Below the pieces are notes generated by a model, which worked only from the letters and a program-made list of their open reading frames with translations, was not told the origin of the DNA and made no database searches. DNA of 5,651 bases, taken from assembly GCA_030604285.1 (NCBI GenBank), contig JAUVWD010000054.1, positions 1-5,651 on the forward strand, given 5' to 3'. This document shows, piece after piece, positions 1 to 5,651 of this stretch (positions within the stretch are counted from its first letter, which is position 1; each line of letters begins with the position of its first letter). The stretch is from Chloroflexota bacterium (GTDB taxonomy: Bacteria; Chloroflexota; Dehalococcoidia; GIF9; AB-539-J10). Made by a program: the position numbers and the translations under genes.

Positions 1-258
1 AACGAGATCAACTTCGGGGTGGCTGGCTATCCCTTCCATGGACGAAACCTCCCCTTCATAGCTAAAGTCAAGCTTCGCTGAGGAGTAGGACATTTTGGGT
101 CCAAACTCAAGGATTTGCTCCTTGAGAAGCCCAAGGTTCTTGCCTGCGGCTAAACCTATTACTTGGAACCTCCCGGGGAAAGCACGGATTACATCCAGTG
201 CCTGTTGCCCTATAGATCCTGTTGAACCTAGAACAGCAACTTTCTTTACGCCACGCAT
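1..258 (-). CDS. dxr: 1-deoxy-D-xylulose 5-phosphate reductoisomerase, N-terminal part (cut by window edge)
   Basis: This is the first 86 codons of DXR, the cytoplasmic NADPH-dependent enzyme that converts 1-deoxy-D-xylulose 5-phosphate to 2-C-methyl-D-erythritol 4-phosphate in the MEP isoprenoid pathway. The translation opens [19 protein letters not shown], containing the family's NADPH-binding GSTGSIG loop at residues 11-17, followed by ALDVIR and the GLAAGKN segment. It ends in ASHPEVDLV, which fits the end of the Rossmann region. The catalytic domain lies outside the window. The start is the ATG at 258-256. It overlaps the last 13 bases of cdsA in another frame and has no clear Shine-Dalgarno sequence, so translational coupling to cdsA is likely. 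The cdsA-dxr order is common in bacteria. Identity is firm; whether the whole gene is intact cannot be seen. Confidence 0.93.
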   Translation of the reverse strand, partial: MRGVKKVAVLGSTGSIGQQALDVIRAFPGRFQVIGLAAGKNLGLLKEQILEFGPKMSYSSAKLDFSYEGEVSSMEGIASHPEVDLV

Positions 259-1061
259 ATTGCGTAATAGTATACCACTACGCCCGTAAAGATGAGGCTA
301 TCAAAGCGGTCAAGAATGCCACCATGGCCAGGTAGCAGCTTGCCCGATTCTCCTGCTCCCAGATTGCGCTTGAGCAGGGATTCAACCAGGTCGCCAAGCT
401 GAGCAAAGAGGCTGACAAGCAAGCCGAGGAGTATAAGCTGCCAGTAGCTGAGGGGCAGGGGCGAAAAGAGGTTGAGAACCGAGAAAACAATCAAAGCGCC
501 TGCGATACCACTTAACAAGCCACCTATTGCGCCTTCCCAAGTTTTACGTGGGCTTATGCTGGAGGCTAGTTTATGTGCGCCCCATTTCCTTCCTATGAAG
601 AATGCACCTGTGTCGTTGGCAAATGTAGTGAGGAGAGTCAGGTAGACCCAGCCCCACCCCTCGTCCAAAAAGCGCAAATTGAGCCAATAGCTGAGCATCC
701 ATCCCACATAGAGGGCACCGCCAATTGTCCACGCCCAATTACGAAATGCCATTTCTCGTGGCGAGCGACAAAGCAGCCAAATCAAGGAAATCACTATACC
801 CAAAGCCATGGCCAACGGCAGTATGTCGGTGTTCTTGTAGTGAAGGCCTAAAGGGCTTAGAGCAAGCGCCAGGGCAAACAACAAGCCAAAGTAGGTCAAC
901 GGTTGCCCTTCCCCAGAATTGGCGACCATGCGGTAAAACTCAAGAGTGCTTAGCAGTACTACAGCAGCAATAAGGAGGCTAAACCAAGGATCACCAAACC
1001 AAACAGCGGAAATGATGACAGGTACACCTATGGCAGCCGTGATAACTCTTTGCTTAAGCAT
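246..1061 (-). CDS. cdsA: Phosphatidate cytidylyltransferase (CDP-diglyceride synthase)
   Basis: CdsA is an integral membrane enzyme making CDP-diacylglycerol from CTP and phosphatidate, the branch point for phospholipid synthesis. The 271-residue protein is full length for the family. It starts [16 protein letters not shown], a typical CdsA opening, and is a chain of hydrophobic segments. The conserved [13 protein letters not shown] segment lies at 149-161 and SPRKTWEG at 170-177. The C-terminal family signature spans 228-254, with SLLKR, LLPGHGG and DRFD. In that signature the usual Lys-Asp pair is Gly-Glu at 237-238. The start ATG is preceded by an in-frame TAA four codons upstream, and only a poor, too-close AGGG precedes it. 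The gene follows the acyl-CoA dehydrogenase by 47 bases and overlaps dxr by 13. The family call is firm; full activity is likely but the changed pair is a caution. Confidence 0.94.
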   Translation of the reverse strand: MLKQRVITAAIGVPVIISAVWFGDPWFSLLIAAVVLLSTLEFYRMVANSGEGQPLTYFGLLFALALALSPLGLHYKNTDILPLAMALGIVISLIWLLCRSPREMAFRNWAWTIGGALYVGWMLSYWLNLRFLDEGWGWVYLTLLTTFANDTGAFFIGRKWGAHKLASSISPRKTWEGAIGGLLSGIAGALIVFSVLNLFSPLPLSYWQLILLGLLVSLFAQLGDLVESLLKRNLGAGESGKLLPGHGGILDRFDSLIFTGVVVYYYAICVA

Positions 1062-1108
1062 ACCCTGCTGTTACAGCTTTTGAGCCGCCGTAGGCTTGCC
1101 CACCTTAT

Positions 1109-2245
1109 TTAGAGGCCAAGCTCTCTAGAGATGATTAACTCTTGGATCTCCGTGGTTCCTTCGGTGGTGTGATAAAGTATGGCATCGCGGAAGTAACGTT
1201 GAATTGTTGATTCAGCTAGATAACCGGCGCCGGCATGAATTCGCATAGCCTCCTCAGCTATGCGGATTGCTACATTGGAGGAAAAGTGTTTGGTCATGGG
1301 CGCTTCCTTGCGGCATTCATTTCCTTCATCAAAAAGCGAAGCAACTTGGTAAAGAAGTGCTCTTGCTGCCTCTATTTCTATGGCCATGCGAGCTAATTTG
1401 AAGGAAATAGCCTGAAATTTCCCAATGGGCTGCCCAAACTGTTTTCTTTCTTTGGCATAATCGAGGGTGGCATCGAAGGCGGCTCGAGCCAGTCCAACGC
1501 TACGAGCGCTATGCGAAATCCTCGCTGGATTCAAGGCCTCCAGCATATATCTAAACCCTCTCCCTTCCTCTCCAATTAAGTTCTCTACAGGCACGCGGCA
1601 ATCTTCGAAGCTGAGCTCACTGGTGGCCGCCGAGTGGTGCCCCAGCTTCCTCATCGTCGTTCTGCTAAATCCGGGGGTATCCTTCTCCAAAATGATGGTG
1701 CTTATCCCCCGACTCCCCTTGCTTCTATCCGTAGAGGCAGCTAGGGTAACAAGATCACAGGTTTGCCCATTCGTAATATAAATCTTGCTTCCATTTATGA
1801 TGTAAGAATTGCCGTCTCTTTTGGCGGTAGTCTCGATAGCTGCAGCGTCGGAGCCAGCATTAGGCTCGGTAAGACCATAGGCAGTAACCTTCTCTCCCTT
1901 GATCGCAGGAACTAAAAACCTTTGCTTTTGCTCTTCGGTAGCATGGGTTAATATGGCGTAGGTTGCAAGGCCTGATTGCACCATCAGCCCCGAACAAATA
2001 CCGGACGAAACCTTGGCCAGTTCTTCAACCATAATGCATGTACCAGTCTCACCTAATCCTCCCCCTCCATATTCTGGTGGGTAACCAGGACATAGGTAAC
2101 CGAGTTTTCCTAACTTAGAAAACAGCTCTACGGGGCATGTTTCATTTTCTTCAGCCTCATCCACCAGGGGGGCAACTTCACTTTGGGCGAAGTTCCTTAT
2201 CGCCTCGCGGAACATCTTTTGTTCTTCGCTAAGCCCAGAGTCCGT
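1109..2245 (-). CDS. Acyl-CoA dehydrogenase, probable ACG start
   Basis: This is an FAD-dependent acyl-CoA dehydrogenase, the family that introduces the alpha-beta double bond in acyl-CoA during fatty acid or branched-chain amino acid degradation and passes electrons to ETF. Numbering from the proposed ACG start (378 residues, normal length), the first family signature GLTEPNAGSD is at 124-133. The C-terminal helical domain contains RKQFGQPIGKFQAI near 267-280. The end reads RYFRDAILYHTTEGTTEIQ, with Glu362 in the TEGT motif matching the catalytic base of MCAD-type enzymes. The first ATG is at 2215-2213, but the same frame upstream reads DSGLSEEQK, the normal N-terminus of this family, and no ATG, GTG or TTG lies between the frr stop and 2215. 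A strong Shine-Dalgarno sequence sits 7 bases before ACG 2245-2243. Substrate cannot be told from sequence. It occupies the place where uppS usually stands. Confidence 0.93.
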   Translation of the reverse strand, partial: TDSGLSEEQKMFREAIRNFAQSEVAPLVDEAEENETCPVELFSKLGKLGYLCPGYPPEYGGGGLGETGTCIMVEELAKVSSGICSGLMVQSGLATYAILTHATEEQKQRFLVPAIKGEKVTAYGLTEPNAGSDAAAIETTAKRDGNSYIINGSKIYITNGQTCDLVTLAASTDRSKGSRGISTIILEKDTPGFSRTTMRKLGHHSAATSELSFEDCRVPVENLIGEEGRGFRYMLEALNPARISHSARSVGLARAAFDATLDYAKERKQFGQPIGKFQAISFKLARMAIEIEAARALLYQVASLFDEGNECRKEAPMTKHFSSNVAIRIAEEAMRIHAGAGYLAESTIQRYFRDAILYHTTEGTTEIQELIISRELGL

Positions 2246-2248
2246 TTC

Positions 2249-2806
2249 TCACACCTCCTCAATTTCCTTTTGTTTGTTTTGAGCTATATTATTTACTTTT
2301 TCCACAAAGCTGTCAGTAAGCTCCTGAATCTTTTTTACGCTGCTTTCAAGTTGATCCTGCGATATCTCTTTCTTCCTCTCGAGTTGTCTTAATTTGTCAA
2401 TGCTCTCTCGTCTTAGATTGCGTAGGTTAACTCGCCTCTCCTCTGTTTTCTTAAGAACTAGTTTGGCTAGTTCTTTGCGGCGCTCTTCACTGAGAGGGGG
2501 TATGACCACTCGAATCACGTTCCCGTCGTTGCTAGGATTAAGACCGAGATCGGATTTGAGGATGGCTTTCTCGATGCTCTGAAGAGAAAAACGGTCCCAA
2601 GGTTGAACCATGATAAGCCTCGCCTCGGGTACCGATATTGAGGCAAGCTGCTTGAGTGGAATTGAGGACCCGTGATAACTGGCAAGGAGATCCTCTACAA
2701 AGGCAGGCGAAGCTCGACCGGTACGAATGGTGGCCAGTTCCCGAACGAAACCATCAACCACCTTTTGCATCTTGCTGTCCAAATCAGCAAGTGCTTGCTT
2801 AAGCAT
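2249..2806 (-). CDS. frr: Ribosome recycling factor
   Basis: RRF acts with EF-G to split post-termination ribosomes into subunits. The 185-residue length is exactly typical. The family hallmarks are present in order: VRELATIRTGRASPAFVEDL at 21-40, with the conserved RTGRASP; the domain II stretch containing PLKQLASISVPEAR at 50-63; SDLGLNPSNDGNVIRV at 85-100; IPPLSEERRKEL at 102-113; and the long helical C-terminus with NLRNLRRESIDKL. The start ATG at 2806-2804 gives the usual short lead-in MLKQALADLDSKM. Only a weak GAGAG abuts it. It lies 36 bases after tsf, where pyrH is normally found, and its stop TGA is 3 bases before the proposed start of the next gene. Confidence 0.97.
   Translation of the reverse strand: MLKQALADLDSKMQKVVDGFVRELATIRTGRASPAFVEDLLASYHGSSIPLKQLASISVPEARLIMVQPWDRFSLQSIEKAILKSDLGLNPSNDGNVIRVVIPPLSEERRKELAKLVLKKTEERRVNLRNLRRESIDKLRQLERKKEISQDQLESSVKKIQELTDSFVEKVNNIAQNKQKEIEEV
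2252..2260 (-). promoter_or_regulatory. Shine-Dalgarno sequence of the acyl-CoA dehydrogenase
   Basis: The minus strand reads GAGGAGGTG here, close to a perfect match to the 16S rRNA 3' end. It forms the last three sense codons of frr (Glu-Glu-Val) just before its TGA. The core GGAGGT ends 7 bases before the ACG at 2245-2243, an ideal distance, but 37 bases before the first ATG at 2215-2213. It therefore decides for the upstream start and implies coupling of this gene to frr translation. Confidence 0.8.
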
Positions 2807-2842
2807 CTCTCACTAGCCCAGACTGTTGCGGATCTTCTTTAT

Positions 2843-3361
2843 CTAGTTGCCCAACTCGAACCTAGCAAACCTTCGTACCTTTATGTTCTCCCCTACCTTA
2901 GCTATCGTCTCGGCGATGACTTCCTTTACAGTTTTACTATCGTCTTTGATAAAAGGTTGCAGGAGAAGGCAAGTCTGCTGAGGGTCTTCCTCTCCTTCGG
3001 TTGAGTTTTCTTCGTCAGTACTAATGAACTTTGGGGACATTGCAGCTATCTGTAAGGCCAGGTTATGAGCAAGTTCTCTGAATTCACTGGTATGGGCCAC
3101 AAAATCAGTCTCACAATTCACCTCTACCATTGCTCCAATTTGCTCTCCGTGATGGATATAAGCTTCGATTATCCCCTGACCTACGACGCGGCTGGCCTTT
3201 TTTTCTGCGATAGCTAGGCCGCGCTGTCTCAAAAGCTCAAGCGCTTTTTTCACATCTGCGTCCGAATTCAAAAGGGCTTGTTTACAATCCAATATGCCGG
3301 CGCCAGTTTCATCTCTCAGTGCTTTTACCAACGCAGGTGAAATCCTTGATCTGTCTTGCAT
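2843..3361 (-). CDS. tsf: Elongation factor Ts, short form without coiled-coil insert
   Basis: EF-Ts is the guanine nucleotide exchange factor for EF-Tu. The N-terminal UBA-like domain is clear, with LVKALRDETGAGILDCKQAL at 11-30. The exchange core VEVNCETDFVAH, with the invariant TDFVA, is at 79-90. The end VGENIKVRRFARFELG at 156-171 matches the family C-terminus. The protein is only 172 residues. Between KFIS and LLLQPFIKDDSKTV it has a short acidic linker instead of the coiled-coil module seen in the E. coli and Thermus proteins. Short EF-Ts proteins of this kind are, from memory, found in Dehalococcoidia. The ATG at 3361-3359 was chosen because GGAGGA lies 10 bases upstream and MQDRSRISPALVKALR fits the family. 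A TTG at 3379 in the same frame would put that ribosome site inside the gene. It follows rpsB by 21 bases. Confidence 0.95.
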   Translation of the reverse strand: MQDRSRISPALVKALRDETGAGILDCKQALLNSDADVKKALELLRQRGLAIAEKKASRVVGQGIIEAYIHHGEQIGAMVEVNCETDFVAHTSEFRELAHNLALQIAAMSPKFISTDEENSTEGEEDPQQTCLLLQPFIKDDSKTVKEVIAETIAKVGENIKVRRFARFELGN

Positions 3362-3382
3362 GTTCTCGCAATCCTCCAAACG

Positions 3383-4165
3383 TCAGTCTTCCTCTGGGGT
3401 GAAAACGTGAGAACCCGTGATTTCAAGACCCTCTTCTGATTCCGCTGGCAGTTCGACAACTGCAGCTTGACTTGTCTCTTCTATTGCCTTGCCTTCAATT
3501 ACGGCGTCTGCTATTTTGGTGCAGACAAGTCTAATTGCTTTAATAGCGTCATCATTAGCGGGAACGGGGTAATCAATATCCGTAGGATTGCAGTTTGTAT
3601 CAGCAATAGATACTACAGGAATTCCAATATTTCTAGCTTCAATGAGAGCAATCTTATCTTTTATTGGATCGACAATGAAAAGAGCTCCCGGGAGAGACGT
3701 CATTTCCTTGAGGCTACCTAGCCGCTTATTCAACCTAAGGATTTCCCTTTCCAATTTGGCTCTCTCTTTCTTGGATAAGTAATCAAATTCACCTTTGTCC
3801 CTTTTTTCTTCCAAGCGAACTAGATAGTCAATCCGAGCTTGTATAGTAGCAAAATTAGTCAGCGTACCCCCAATCCATCGTTGATTCACATAACACGTAC
3901 CGCATCTTAGGGATTCCTCTTCCACTATCTGTTGTGCCTGCCTTTTAGTGCCAACAAGGATGATAGTGTGTCCGCTGGCCACTAAATCCCGAACGAAGTT
4001 ACAGGCTTTCTCTAACATAACAACGGTCTTTTCCAAATCAATTATGTGAATACCATTACGTTGGGTAAAAATATAGCTTTTCATCTTGGGGTGCCAATAG
4101 CTAACCTGATGACCAAAATGGGCACCTGCCTCTAGCAGTTCTCGTACTGAAACAATCTCGGCCAT
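3383..4165 (-). CDS. rpsB: 30S ribosomal protein S2
   Basis: S2 is a component of the 30S subunit. The 260-residue protein shows the family signatures in order: VRELLEAGAHFGHQ at 7-20; WHPKMKSYIFTQRNGIHIIDLEKT at 24-47, with the conserved HPKM and RNGIHIIDLEKT; VGTKRQAQ at 71-78; NQRWIGGTLTNF at 94-105; and PVVSIADTNCNPTDIDYPVPANDDAIKAI at 183-211. The start is the ATG at 4165-4163, giving MAEIVSVREL as in homologues. The frame is open upstream to an ATG at 4237, but the extra 24 residues resemble nothing in S2 and cover the probable promoter. The ribosome site is weak, with GGGG 11 bases before the ATG. It is the first gene of the operon and has an acidic tail, ESEEGLEITGSHVFTPEED. Confidence 0.97.
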   Translation of the reverse strand: MAEIVSVRELLEAGAHFGHQVSYWHPKMKSYIFTQRNGIHIIDLEKTVVMLEKACNFVRDLVASGHTIILVGTKRQAQQIVEEESLRCGTCYVNQRWIGGTLTNFATIQARIDYLVRLEEKRDKGEFDYLSKKERAKLEREILRLNKRLGSLKEMTSLPGALFIVDPIKDKIALIEARNIGIPVVSIADTNCNPTDIDYPVPANDDAIKAIRLVCTKIADAVIEGKAIEETSQAAVVELPAESEEGLEITGSHVFTPEED

Positions 4166-4189
4166 ATGCTCGTTAACCCCAAGCGGTAT

Positions 4190-4218
4190 TTGCTCACAAA
4201 GCATCACGAGTGTAACAT
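4190..4218 (+). promoter_or_regulatory. Weak candidate promoter for the DUF362 gene
   Basis: TTGCTC (4190-4195) and TAACAT (4213-4218) are 17 bases apart on the plus strand. The predicted start near 4224 would leave a short leader keeping AGGTGAT. The matches are poor (3 of 6 and 4 of 6). Its -10 would physically overlap the -10 of the rpsB promoter on the other strand. Confidence 0.2.
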
Positions 4219-4237
4219 AGTTGAGGTGATGGTGCAA
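4209..4237 (-). promoter_or_regulatory. Probable rpsB promoter with extended -10
   Basis: The minus strand reads TTGCAC (4237-4232), a 17-base spacer, then TACACT (4214-4209). The last spacer bases, TGT, give an extended -10 (TGnTACACT). Transcription would begin near 4202, leaving a leader of about 37 bases before the rpsB ATG. The -35 matches consensus in only 3 of 6 positions and the -10 in 4 of 6, so the extended -10 and correct spacing carry the call. It overlaps the ribosome site of the divergent gene. Confidence 0.4.
4223..4230 (+). promoter_or_regulatory. Shine-Dalgarno sequence of the DUF362 gene
   Basis: GAGGTGAT is a full match to the 16S rRNA 3' tail. Its end is 12 bases before the ATG at 4243, somewhat longer than ideal, but no other in-frame start codon lies nearer. 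Confidence 0.6.
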
Positions 4238-4242
4238 TAGCT

Positions 4243-5043
4243 ATGGCTAGTGTGGTTTGGCTACAAGAAACTTGCCACAGGGAGCACTTTATTCAGCGGG
4301 TTCTAGAAAATGAGGTTGGTGAACCAAATGCCAAAAGCATACTGATTAAGCCCAACATAGTCTGCCCGGAGGGTTACCCGTCGACAACTCACCAAGCTAC
4401 GCTGCGCAGCGTCTTGCAGTATTTCTTGCCTTATGAAAAGGAGATCTTAGTGGCTGATGGTCCCGCCTTTGATGCGGGTGACTCGAAGGAGATTATCCAA
4501 AGTCATGCCCTAAAGGTTGTTTGCGACGAACTTGGCGTAGAGTTAGTTGACTTGTCATCTGGCGAATTCACAACCGTGAGAGCAGGAGATTATGACTTGG
4601 AGATGTCGTCTATCCCCTTTGAGTTTGATTTTCTCGTCTCTCTACCAGTGCTTAAATCTCACTTTGTGTGTGACCTCACCGGCGCACTGAAGAACCAATT
4701 TGGATTCCTTTCCCCCAAACAGAAACGTGACGCACATTTCCACAAGGATGTGCATCGCGTTATCGCTGAGCTAAATACAATTATCAAACCACACTTCTAT
4801 ATCGTTGACGCCGTAGAGACTTTAGTCGGAGTGCAGGAAGTAAGGCATGGGGGGAAGCCAAGAGCGCTAGGTTATATGCTGGCGAGCAGGGATCCTTTGT
4901 CTCTGGATATTGTGGGATTGGAACTGCTTAAGAAGGTGGAGCCAAGACTGCAGACAAAGAGTTACGTGGATATCGCACACCTCAAGCATGCTAAGGGTCT
5001 GGGTATTGGACAGACGAGCTACACGATTAGAAACCTTGATTAA
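4243..5043 (+). CDS. DUF362-family protein
   Basis: The 266-residue protein matches the DUF362 family (PF04015), whose biochemical role is poorly defined; some members are fused to ferredoxin domains. Visible family features are IKPNIV at 35-40, STTHQ at 47-51, the central block LVSLPVLKSH at 131-140 followed by LTGALKNQFGF at 145-155, His165 and His167 in AHFHKD, IVDAVETL at 187-194, and the closing LASRDPLSLDIVGLELL at 213-229. It lacks cysteine clusters, so it carries no [4Fe-4S] ferredoxin domain, and it has no signal peptide or membrane segment; it is probably cytoplasmic. The usual glycine- and proline-rich turn after the IVDA motif is EVRHGGKPRALG, a diverged form. The gene is divergent from rpsB and apparently single. 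The family call is good; the function is unknown. Confidence 0.88.
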   Translation: MASVVWLQETCHREHFIQRVLENEVGEPNAKSILIKPNIVCPEGYPSTTHQATLRSVLQYFLPYEKEILVADGPAFDAGDSKEIIQSHALKVVCDELGVELVDLSSGEFTTVRAGDYDLEMSSIPFEFDFLVSLPVLKSHFVCDLTGALKNQFGFLSPKQKRDAHFHKDVHRVIAELNTIIKPHFYIVDAVETLVGVQEVRHGGKPRALGYMLASRDPLSLDIVGLELLKKVEPRLQTKSYVDIAHLKHAKGLGIGQTSYTIRNLD

Positions 5044-5091
5044 TGCTACAGGTGCAGGAATGAAATGTAGAGTGGACTTACACTGAATTGG

Positions 5092-5226
5092 GTGACGTTT
5101 GTCGAAATTGACGGCTTTGATAAACGAGCAAAGGAGAATCTATCTGATAGCATGTTGCGATCAGGGGGACTGGACATGAGTATAATGGTGCTGGGAAACC
5201 TCTACCGCTCCTTGGTGGACGAGTAA
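5092..5226 (+). CDS. Small unassigned reading frame, possible gene remnant
   Basis: A GTG-initiated frame of 44 codons begins VTFVEIDGFDKRAK and ends SIMVLGNLYRSLVDE before TAA. The composition looks protein-like, with mixed charge and a plausible amphipathic end. I do not recognise the family. There is no Shine-Dalgarno sequence before the GTG, and the frame is open only back to a TAG at 5068. A second short frame from ATG 5060 (MKCRVDLH) stops at 5084 in a different phase. The stretch could therefore be a frameshifted small gene or the tail of a lost one. It lies 48 bases after the DUF362 gene on the same strand and could also be chance. Confidence 0.25.
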   Translation: MTFVEIDGFDKRAKENLSDSMLRSGGLDMSIMVLGNLYRSLVDE

Positions 5227-5422
5227 TTATTGAGGCAGAGGTCCTTCTTCAGGCCTCTCACCGGCCTTTCTCCCTCCACGCTTTGAAGCGCTTTATGGCT
5301 ATAGCTAGTGGTGCTGAAGAAGCCTTTAGCCTCAACCATGTAGGGCTTAGGTGGACATGTTTCAGCTTGATGCTCAGGTTCCTCAGCTTGTGAACAGTAC
5401 GCCGCCGCACCCTGAAAAAGGG
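5225..5422 (-). pseudogene. Decayed IS256/Mutator-type transposase fragment
   Basis: Reading the minus strand from 5422 gives PFFRVRRRTVHKLRN, then LSIKLK. This matches the conserved block of IS256-family transposases (Transposase_mut), usually of the form FPrvrrQrCwvHKlRN. Further on comes AIAIKRFKAWREKGR, the expected helical KRFKaW segment, then a TGA at 5260-5258. The homology continues in another frame with ERPVRGLKKDLCLNNY, matching the family's AVrcLeKDL segment, so one frameshift has occurred near 5265-5275. The frame is also closed by a TAA directly before 5422. No catalytic DDE residue is preserved as a readable domain, and no terminal inverted repeats were seen. About 65 residues of a protein normally near 400 remain. 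This is a dead remnant. Confidence 0.7.
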
Positions 5423-5599
5423 TTATGTATTGCCCCGCGTGCCTTCGGGATGGTTGGTCTGGCTCTAGTGGTGACGAGCCTCAAGGCTGAGTCGCATTTT
5501 CGGCAGATTTCTCATAGTTTCTCTTGATTCATAATTGCATCTTTCGTTGGCGTGTTCGGTCAATATTCTCGCTGACAATATTAAATGATGGCCGATGTT
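5423..5599. other. Intergenic stretch, nothing firm recognised
   Basis: No credible gene is seen on either strand between the transposase remnant and the tRNA. It may hold further decayed transposase sequence: a minus-strand frame around 5430-5490 reads ALRLVTTRARPTIPKARGAI, vaguely like the region before the HKLRN block, but too degraded to assign. A repeated CAATATT (5561-5567 and 5576-5582) lies shortly downstream of the tRNA 3' end. It can form only a weak AT-rich 6-bp hairpin. Confidence 0.3.
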
Positions 5600-5651
5600 T
5601 GGCGGAGAGGGTGGGATTTGAACCCACGGTCGCCAAAGGCGACACGCGCTC
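5600..5651 (-). tRNA. tRNA-Ser, 3' part (cut by window edge)
   Basis: The minus strand ends in an encoded CCA preceded by discriminator G and the acceptor strand CCTCTCC. The T arm is GTGGG-TTCAAAT-CCCAC with perfect pairing. Before it is a long variable arm, GTCGCC-TTT-GGCGAC, with a 6-bp stem. A type II variable arm together with discriminator G indicates serine; bacterial tRNA-Leu and tRNA-Tyr normally carry A there. tRNA-Sec also has a long arm and G but is rare. The anticodon lies outside the window, so the isoacceptor cannot be named. Confidence 0.88.

Noticed and set aside
573..973. Two plus-strand open frames opposite cdsA
   Set aside because: They are antisense to a well-supported membrane enzyme gene and show no family features.
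1467..1781. Plus-strand open frame of 104 codons
   Set aside because: It is antisense to the acyl-CoA dehydrogenase, which has clear family motifs; no ribosome site or recognisable domain.
2246..2251. Stop-codon readthrough fusing RRF to the acyl-CoA dehydrogenase, which share a frame
   Set aside because: Each protein is full length by itself and a strong ribosome site is present for the second, so separate initiation is simpler.
3362..3379. EF-Ts start at TTG 3379
   Set aside because: It would put the GGAGGA ribosome site inside the gene; the ATG at 3361 has the right spacing and family-like N-terminus.
4166..4237. N-terminal extension of S2 to an ATG at 4237
   Set aside because: The extra 24 residues do not resemble S2, the extension would cover the likely promoter, and MAEIVSVREL at 4165 matches homologous starts.
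5232..5258. GAGGC ... GCCTC inverted repeat as a terminator
   Set aside because: The stem is 5 bp with a long loop and no T run follows; it lies within the transposase remnant.
5477..5488. AGCCT-CA-AGGCT palindrome
   Set aside because: Only 5 bp with a 2-base loop and no T tract or neighbouring gene it would serve; likely chance.

Overview
The window carries a conserved bacterial core operon on the minus strand, read from right to left: rpsB (ribosomal protein S2), tsf (EF-Ts), frr (ribosome recycling factor), an acyl-CoA dehydrogenase, cdsA (CDP-diglyceride synthase) and the first 86 codons of dxr (MEP-pathway reductoisomerase), which runs off the left edge. Spacing is tight: 21, 36, 3 and 47 bases between successive genes, then a 13-base overlap. 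One multicistronic transcript is therefore likely. The first three genes serve translation; cdsA and dxr supply phospholipid and isoprenoid precursors.

The layout follows the widespread rpsB-tsf-pyrH-frr-uppS-cdsA-dxr cluster with two departures. There is no pyrH between tsf and frr. The place usually held by uppS contains an acyl-CoA dehydrogenase. That enzyme's best start is a non-standard ACG codon, 7 bases behind a near-perfect Shine-Dalgarno sequence lying in the last codons of frr.

To the right, divergent from rpsB, is a complete gene for a DUF362-family protein (4243-5043, plus strand). Its start region overlaps the probable rpsB promoter. After it come about 550 bases without a firm gene. 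They hold a small unassigned reading frame, a decayed fragment of an IS256/Mutator-type transposase, about 180 bases with nothing recognisable, and the 3' part of a tRNA-Ser gene cut by the right edge.

The organism is a bacterium with moderate GC. The short EF-Ts without the coiled-coil insert, the S2 sequence style, and the acyl-CoA dehydrogenase and DUF362 neighbours suggest Chloroflexota, perhaps Dehalococcoidia. This is inference from remembered family patterns, not a search. No CRISPR array, phage or defence system is visible. The most unusual signals are the ACG start, the altered operon content, the reduced EF-Ts and a changed residue pair in the CdsA signature.
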